Assembly (NCBI GenBank): GCA_900767005.1
Contig: CAAFXL010000297.1
Coordinates: 1 to 8,578 of the forward strand
Origin: an uncultured Ruminobacter sp.
GTDB lineage: Bacteria > Pseudomonadota > Gammaproteobacteria > Enterobacterales > Succinivibrionaceae
DNA length: 8,578 nt
Reading direction: 5' to 3'
Both the position numbers and the translations under genes were made by a program. This document shows positions 4,813-8,578 of this stretch, in pieces. The notes beneath the pieces are model-generated. The model saw nothing but the letters and a program-made list of their open reading frames with translations. It searched no databases and was not told the origin of the DNA. Position 1 is the first letter of the stretch, and every line of letters begins with the position of its first letter.

Positions 4813-6071
4813 ATATCGACAAATAAGAATTTTTCAATCTTAAACCCATACTTTTGTGCGATTTTTAGATCTCTTACCTGACTCTTTGGGTTACATGAAA
4901 TATAGGCAATACGTTTAGTTTGACACTCACTTAATACCTTAAAAACTGATTCTTCACATCCTTTTCTAGCAGGATCTAAGATAGCGATATCAACCTTTGA
5001 ATTGTTAGCAACTAATTTTGGTAAAACATCTTCAACAAGTCCTACATAAAATGAAGTATTTGAAGCTTTATTTATTTCTTTATTCTGATTTGCATAATCT
5101 ATTGCATCAGAAACACATTCAATCCCAAAGACTGATTTAATTTTATCATGGACACAAATACTAATAGTACCCACACCACAATAAAGATCAGCTAAAGATT
5201 CATCTAAGGAAGGATTTAATAATTCAATGGCTTTACTATATAAAACTTGGGTTTGAGCTTTATTTATCTGTAAAAATGAGTTAGCGTTTAATTTAAAGGT
5301 TTTATCAAATAATTGGTAACTAATGTCTGCAGAACCATTTAACGTAATAAATTTATCCCCTAATACGCGATTACCAACACTATCATTAATATTTAATAAA
5401 ATATTACTTATGCCATTATTTTTTAAGGCTGTAACAATAGTTGCTTGAGCCTTAAATTCTGACTTAGCAACCAGCACCACAATTTTTTCTGATGAATCAC
5501 TACCTCTAAGATAAATATATCTTAAAGGGATATCTTGATTCTCCTTTAAAATTGAAATAAGCGATTCCTTTATTACTAAAAGAACTTTTCTCATCCATGG
5601 TTCTTCTAGGTAGCAATTCTCCATCTCAAAGATTTCATGAGAATTACTTTCATATAAACCAATAATTGGCTTATTATCCTTAAATTGCACTGCATAGATT
5701 GCTTTATTACGATAATGACTATCGTTTTTAGCTCCAAACATTCCTAAAAATTTTTCTTTAAATCCAGAAAAATCTTTAAAAAGATCTAAAGTTAATTGCG
5801 TCTTAAAATCTAACTCTTTCTGATAATCCCATACTTTAAAAGAGCAGGCACCACATCGAGATTTACATATAGGTTCTATTCTACTTTTAGAAGGTTTTAA
5901 CACTCTTACAATATCAGCTTGGGCGTACTTTTCTTTTTCACCAAAAAAAGAAACTTCAACCTCTTCACCAAGCAAAGCATTCTTGATAAAAATTTTGCGA
6001 TTTTTACGATCAAAAGCTATACCTTGACCATCGGAAGTAACATCAACAACCGTTAAAACTTCTAAACTCAT
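4758..6071 (-). CDS. rlmD: 23S rRNA (uracil-5-)-methyltransferase, RumA/RlmD family
   Basis: This enzyme transfers a methyl group from SAM to C5 of a uracil in 23S rRNA (U1939 in E. coli for RlmD). At 437 residues it is close to E. coli RlmD (433). A TRAM-like domain covers residues 1-60. Iron-sulfur cysteines C69, C73, C76 and C153 follow; the first spacing (C-x3-C) is shorter than usual. The SAM site is DLYCGVGTIS (295-304), then DPARKGC (366-372), the catalytic nucleophile C393 in SCNP, and the base E428 in HVET. TrmA and RlmC share this fold, so the exact target is inferred. No Shine-Dalgarno precedes the ATG at 6071. A TATAAT at 6093-6098 could be a -10, but the gene may also be read from the tRNA promoter, since the tRNA ends 50 nt upstream on the same strand. 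The 3' end appears to have been rewritten by element insertion. Confidence 0.88.
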   Translation of the reverse strand: MSLEVLTVVDVTSDGQGIAFDRKNRKIFIKNALLGEEVEVSFFGEKEKYAQADIVRVLKPSKSRIEPICKSRCGACSFKVWDYQKELDFKTQLTLDLFKDFSGFKEKFLGMFGAKNDSHYRNKAIYAVQFKDNKPIIGLYESNSHEIFEMENCYLEEPWMRKVLLVIKESLISILKENQDIPLRYIYLRGSDSSEKIVVLVAKSEFKAQATIVTALKNNGISNILLNINDSVGNRVLGDKFITLNGSADISYQLFDKTFKLNANSFLQINKAQTQVLYSKAIELLNPSLDESLADLYCGVGTISICVHDKIKSVFGIECVSDAIDYANQNKEINKASNTSFYVGLVEDVLPKLVANNSKVDIAILDPARKGCEESVFKVLSECQTKRIAYISCNPKSQVRDLKIAQKYGFKIEKFLFVDMFPRTGHVETVVLLSREK

Positions 6072-6121
6072 AGAATTATGAAATTATTGAATATTATAAA
6101 AATATTTAAAGGAGGGTATGG

Positions 6122-6198
6122 TGGTGGCCCATCCCTGACTTGAACAGGGGACCAAACGATTATGAGTCGTCTGCTCTAACCGACTGAGCTAATGGGCC
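6122..6198 (-). tRNA. ileX: tRNA-Ile(CAU), the lysidine-modified minor isoleucine tRNA
   Basis: This is a complete 77-nt cloverleaf with encoded CCA. The acceptor stem is GGCCCAT/ATGGGCC, the D arm GCTC/GAGC, the anticodon stem GACGA/TCGTT with loop CTCATAA (anticodon CAT at 6162-6164), and the T arm CCCTG/CAGGG with loop TTCAAGT; the discriminator base is A. The body closely follows E. coli ileX (GGCCC start, GACTCATAATCG, TTGGTC, TTCAAGT) and differs from elongator tRNA-Met. After TilS changes C34 to lysidine it reads AUA, a codon well represented in this AT-rich genome. Automated tools often label such genes tRNA-Met. Confidence 0.93.
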
Positions 6199-6206
6199 AT
6201 ACATTG

Positions 6207-6259
6207 TTGCGTATTATATCATAAAATTAAATTTTGTCGAGATTTTAATTAATACGCAA
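6207..6259. repeat. Perfect 10-bp inverted repeat bracketing the tRNA promoter
   Basis: TTGCGTATTA (6207-6216) and TAATACGCAA (6250-6259) are exact inverted copies 33 bp apart. One arm overlaps the -10 box and discriminator, the other lies just upstream of the -35. The sequence is AT-rich, but a perfect 10-bp pair at this distance is unlikely by chance. It could bind a dimeric regulator or a looping protein. Confidence 0.45.
6213..6240 (-). promoter_or_regulatory. Sigma-70 promoter of the tRNA-Ile gene
   Basis: On the minus strand, TCGACA (6235-6240) and a consensus TATAAT (6213-6218) are separated by 16 bp. The start point would fall 6-8 nt before the mature tRNA. The ACGC just after the -10 is a GC-rich discriminator of the type seen at stringently controlled stable-RNA promoters. 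Confidence 0.8.
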
Positions 6260-6283
6260 ATTAATTGTATAATTATTGAACAC

Positions 6284-6318
6284 AAAAAAGCTCCAAATAA
6301 AATATATTTGAAGCTTTT
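6284..6318 (-). terminator. Intrinsic terminator of rpoD
   Basis: On the minus strand AAAGCTTCAAATA pairs with TATTTGGAGCTTT (13 pairs, one U-G) around a short loop, followed by a T run. It starts about 25 nt after the rpoD stop and separates rpoD from the tRNA promoter. Confidence 0.9.
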
Positions 6319-6343
6319 AAAATTCTTTAATTTATGCTTTTAT

Positions 6344-8254
6344 TTATTCATCCATAAAGCTCTTTAAAGGTTCTGATCTAGTTGGATGACGAAGTTTTCT
6401 TAAAGCCTTAGCTTCAATTTGACGAATACGCTCTCTAGTAACATCAAACTTTCTACCAACTTCTTCAAGAGTGCTATCAGTAATCATACCGATACCAAAA
6501 CGCATTCTTAGAACCATTGCTTCACGAGGAGATAGACCGCTTAGAACTTCTTCAACCACTGCCTTTAAGCTTTCTGAAGTTGCAACATCAGCAGGTAATG
6601 GTAAAGAAGAATCTTCAATAAAGTCTCCTAAATGCGAATCTTCATCATCACCAATTGGAGTTTCCATTGAAATTGGTTCCTTAGAAATCTTCATTACTTT
6701 ACGAATCTTTTCTTCAGGAATACCCATTCTCTTTGATAACTCTTCTGGAGTTGGTTCATGACCAGTTTCCTGAAGCATTTGACGAGAAATGCGGTTAAGC
6801 TTATTAATAGTTTCAATCATGTGAACCGGAATACGAATAGTTCTTGCCTGGTCCGCGATTGATCTAGTAATTGCCTGTCTAATCCACCATGTAGCATAAG
6901 TAGAGAACTTGTAACCACGTCTATATTCAAACTTATCTACCGCTTTCATTAGACCAATATTACCTTCCTGAATTAAATCAAGGAATTGCAAACCACGATT
7001 GGTATACTTCTTAGCAATAGAAATTACAAGTCTTAAGTTTGCTTCAACCATTTCTTTCTTAGCTTTCTTAGCTGTAGCATCACCTAAAACCACATTACGG
7101 TTAATTTCTCTAATCTGAACAATTGAAAGACCGGTTTCAATTTCAATTTCATGAAGACTCTGGATATAGCCTCTTACTTGTTCTTCATAAGTCTTAAGCT
7201 TATCAACAAAAGGCTTTTTAAGCTTTAATATGCGTTCTAACCATTCAGGTGATGATTCTTTACCTGAATCCACATAATAACGCTTAAAGTCTTCAACCTT
7301 CATGCGGCAGTTATCAACTAGTACTCTTCTAATATTACGATCTTGAACTTTAATTCGATCCATGATTATTTTCATGTTTTCAACAAGTTCATTAAATAAT
7401 CTGTTTACTAATCTAAACTGTCTAAAAATTTCAGCAAGTTTTGCAATTGCATCTTTGGTCTTCTTTGAACCACGACCATGTTTTTCAATTGCGGTAATGG
7501 TAATCTGATACTGACTCTTTAAACTTTCGAACATCTTTTCAGCTAGTTCTGGATCAGGATCTTGCTCATCATCACCACTTGACATTGACTGTTCATCATC
7601 TTCTGATTCATCTGAATCTTCATCATCTGATTCATCATCACTTTCTGAATCATCAGCATCATCTAATGCTTCATCTTCATCTACATCAAAGTCATCAGGA
7701 TTAATGTTTTCATCTAAATCTTCAATTGGTGCTTCGTTTTCAGCATCTTCATCAAGTGATAATTCTTCACAATCTTCAGAAGTAAACCCAGTTAAAATAT
7801 CACTTAATCTAATTTTACCTTCACGGTATTGTTCGTATTGTTCAAGCACAATACCAATAGCTTTAGGATATTCAGCAATGCAACTTTGAACCTGATTAAT
7901 ACCTTCTTCAATTCGTTTTGCTATATCAACTTCACTTTTACGATCAAGTAAGCCTACACTACCCATTTCACGCATGTACATACGTACAGGGTCGGTAGTT
8001 TTACCAATATCTGAAATAATATTTTCAGTTTCTTGTGCAGTTTGATTTAAAATTAAGTCATCAGCTTCAGGTGGCTTCTCACAGACAATAATATTCATAT
8101 CTTCTAAAGTCTGTAAAAGCTCTGCTAATTGTTCAGAATCAGAAATCTCAGATGATAAATGTTCTTTGATTTCTGCTAATGTTAGATATCCCTTTGATCT
8201 GCCATCATTTATTAATTGTTTAAAAGACACTGTTGATGGTTGTTTGTTTTCCAT
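6344..8254 (-). CDS. rpoD: RNA polymerase primary sigma factor RpoD (sigma-70)
   Basis: This is the housekeeping sigma factor that directs RNA polymerase to -35/-10 promoters. At 636 residues it has the full set of regions: 1.1 (about 1-80), 1.2 (about 88-125, starting DPVRMYMREMG), a long non-conserved region (about 130-390), region 2 (about 399-470, with KKEMVEANLRLVISIAKKY and GYKFSTYATWWIRQAI), region 3 (about 475-555) and region 4 (about 565-636, with TLEEVGRKFDVTRERIRQIE). The non-conserved region and its flanks (DPELAEKMFESLKSQY, FRQFRLV) match gammaproteobacterial sigma-70, and the gene is 23 residues longer than in E. coli. The extra length lies in an Asp/Glu/Ser insert at 160-235. 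The ATG at 8254 has AAAGG 7 nt upstream. A near-consensus promoter lies 180-200 nt upstream and a terminator follows. No dnaG or rpsU is visible in the window. Confidence 0.97.
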   Translation of the reverse strand: MENKQPSTVSFKQLINDGRSKGYLTLAEIKEHLSSEISDSEQLAELLQTLEDMNIIVCEKPPEADDLILNQTAQETENIISDIGKTTDPVRMYMREMGSVGLLDRKSEVDIAKRIEEGINQVQSCIAEYPKAIGIVLEQYEQYREGKIRLSDILTGFTSEDCEELSLDEDAENEAPIEDLDENINPDDFDVDEDEALDDADDSESDDESDDEDSDESEDDEQSMSSGDDEQDPDPELAEKMFESLKSQYQITITAIEKHGRGSKKTKDAIAKLAEIFRQFRLVNRLFNELVENMKIIMDRIKVQDRNIRRVLVDNCRMKVEDFKRYYVDSGKESSPEWLERILKLKKPFVDKLKTYEEQVRGYIQSLHEIEIETGLSIVQIREINRNVVLGDATAKKAKKEMVEANLRLVISIAKKYTNRGLQFLDLIQEGNIGLMKAVDKFEYRRGYKFSTYATWWIRQAITRSIADQARTIRIPVHMIETINKLNRISRQMLQETGHEPTPEELSKRMGIPEEKIRKVMKISKEPISMETPIGDDEDSHLGDFIEDSSLPLPADVATSESLKAVVEEVLSGLSPREAMVLRMRFGIGMITDSTLEEVGRKFDVTRERIRQIEAKALRKLRHPTRSEPLKSFMDE

Positions 8255-8430
8255 TGTATAGCCTTTAACCTTGAAAAAACTCTAATGGTTTATAATGTTT
8301 TAAAACGTTGTAGTACCATTTTCTGTTTTATGCTCACAATTTAATGTTTAGTGCTATTATCTAATTTTTGTGCACTACTATTTAGTAACAGAATAAGAGG
8401 CAACTTTTAAATAAAGTATTTGAATAATAA

Positions 8431-8459
8431 ATTATAAGCCATTAATAATAAAATGTAAA
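8431..8459 (-). promoter_or_regulatory. rpoD: Near-consensus sigma-70 promoter of rpoD
   Basis: On the minus strand, TTTACA (8454-8459) and TATAAT (8431-8436) are spaced by exactly 17 bp: five of six and six of six matches to consensus. Transcription would start near 8424, giving a 5' leader of about 170 nt before the rpoD ATG. Confidence 0.8.
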
Positions 8460-8530
8460 GGTAATATTATTTTTGTGTAATATAATTACGTTACTATTCA
8501 CAGCCGTTTAAGAAAATTTGAAAAAAATGA

Positions 8531-8555
8531 AGAAGCCCACGAAAGGCTTTTTTTT
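8531..8555. terminator. Small hairpin terminator, possibly bidirectional
   Basis: AAGCC (8533-8537) pairs with GGCTT (8545-8549) across a 7-nt loop. A run of eight or more T follows on the plus strand, while on the minus strand CTTCA and then seven T follow. It may end a minus-strand gene to the right of the window. The plus strand has the better U-tract but no visible gene to terminate. Confidence 0.5.
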
Positions 8556-8578
8556 ATCAAAATAGTGGTAATATTTTA

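Larger units (their letters stand above)
8255..8578. other. Gene-free region upstream of rpoD
   Basis: This 324-nt AT-rich interval has no credible coding frame on either strand. It holds the rpoD ribosome binding site (AAAGG at 8262-8266, minus strand), a leader of about 170 nt, a strong minus-strand promoter and a small hairpin with T-tracts near the right edge. The leader has no clear stem-loop array or riboswitch that I can recognise. Confidence 0.7.

Noticed and set aside
6108..6141. AAAGGAGG followed by ATG on the plus strand beside the tRNA
   Set aside because: It looks like a perfect ribosome binding site, but the frame ends after six codons and runs antisense into the tRNA, so it is coincidence.
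7550..7775. Repetitive TCATC/TCTTCA pattern as a possible CRISPR or satellite
   Set aside because: No regular repeat-spacer unit exists; the pattern follows Asp/Glu/Ser codons of RpoD.
7704..7889. Plus-strand Ser-rich 61-codon frame opposite rpoD
   Set aside because: It is the mirror of the acidic insert codons and has no independent support.
8255..8578. Possible sRNA gene on the plus strand ending at the hairpin near 8550
   Set aside because: The terminator-like hairpin has a good plus-strand T-tract, but I find no convincing plus-strand promoter upstream.

Overview
The right half of the window is ordinary chromosome of an AT-rich gammaproteobacterium: a full-length RpoD of the gammaproteobacterial type with an enlarged acidic insert, a tRNA-Ile(CAU) close to E. 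coli ileX, and a RumA/RlmD-type rRNA methyltransferase, all on the minus strand. Strong AT bias, together with Clostridia-like accessory genes next door, would suit a gut lineage such as Succinivibrionaceae, but that placement is inference. Bases 1-12 match the 3' end of an Illumina adapter, so the left edge is probably a contig end and not natural sequence.

The left half looks like one end of an integrated accessory element. From the left, on the minus strand, there is a D12-class DNA adenine methyltransferase cut off by the contig end (about 13-205), then a compact three-gene operon (292-3267): an HNH-like zinc-knuckle protein, a 74-residue middle component and a DUF2326 coiled-coil ABC ATPase. 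This gene set and the overlapping starts match the ABC-three-component (ABC-3C) predicted conflict systems. Its upstream region carries three exact TGATCCAA repeats on a 10-bp pitch and a pair of mutually exclusive hairpins.

Divergent from that operon is a more GC-rich plus-strand module (about 3500-4760). It holds a 60-residue acidic protein, a roughly 190-nt structured leader whose last hairpin hides a Shine-Dalgarno sequence, a 208-residue sigma-region-4-like regulator with a cysteine cluster of the kind found on Clostridia integrative elements, a strong terminator, and a 10-bp inverted repeat. The module runs directly into the 3' end of rlmD. GC content drops from about 48-50% to 30% inside the last 17 codons of that gene, over the HVETVV segment that contains the catalytic glutamate. 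I read this as an attachment-site junction of an element that targets the 3' end of rumA-family genes.

The host side is a clean set of units. The rpoD gene has a near-consensus promoter (8431-8459), a 170-nt leader and a good terminator (6284-6318). The tRNA gene has a near-consensus promoter (6213-6240) and lies just upstream of rlmD. The most interesting content is the ABC-3C operon beside a DNA methyltransferase on a probably cross-phylum element, the element/rlmD junction, and the structured leader of the regulator.
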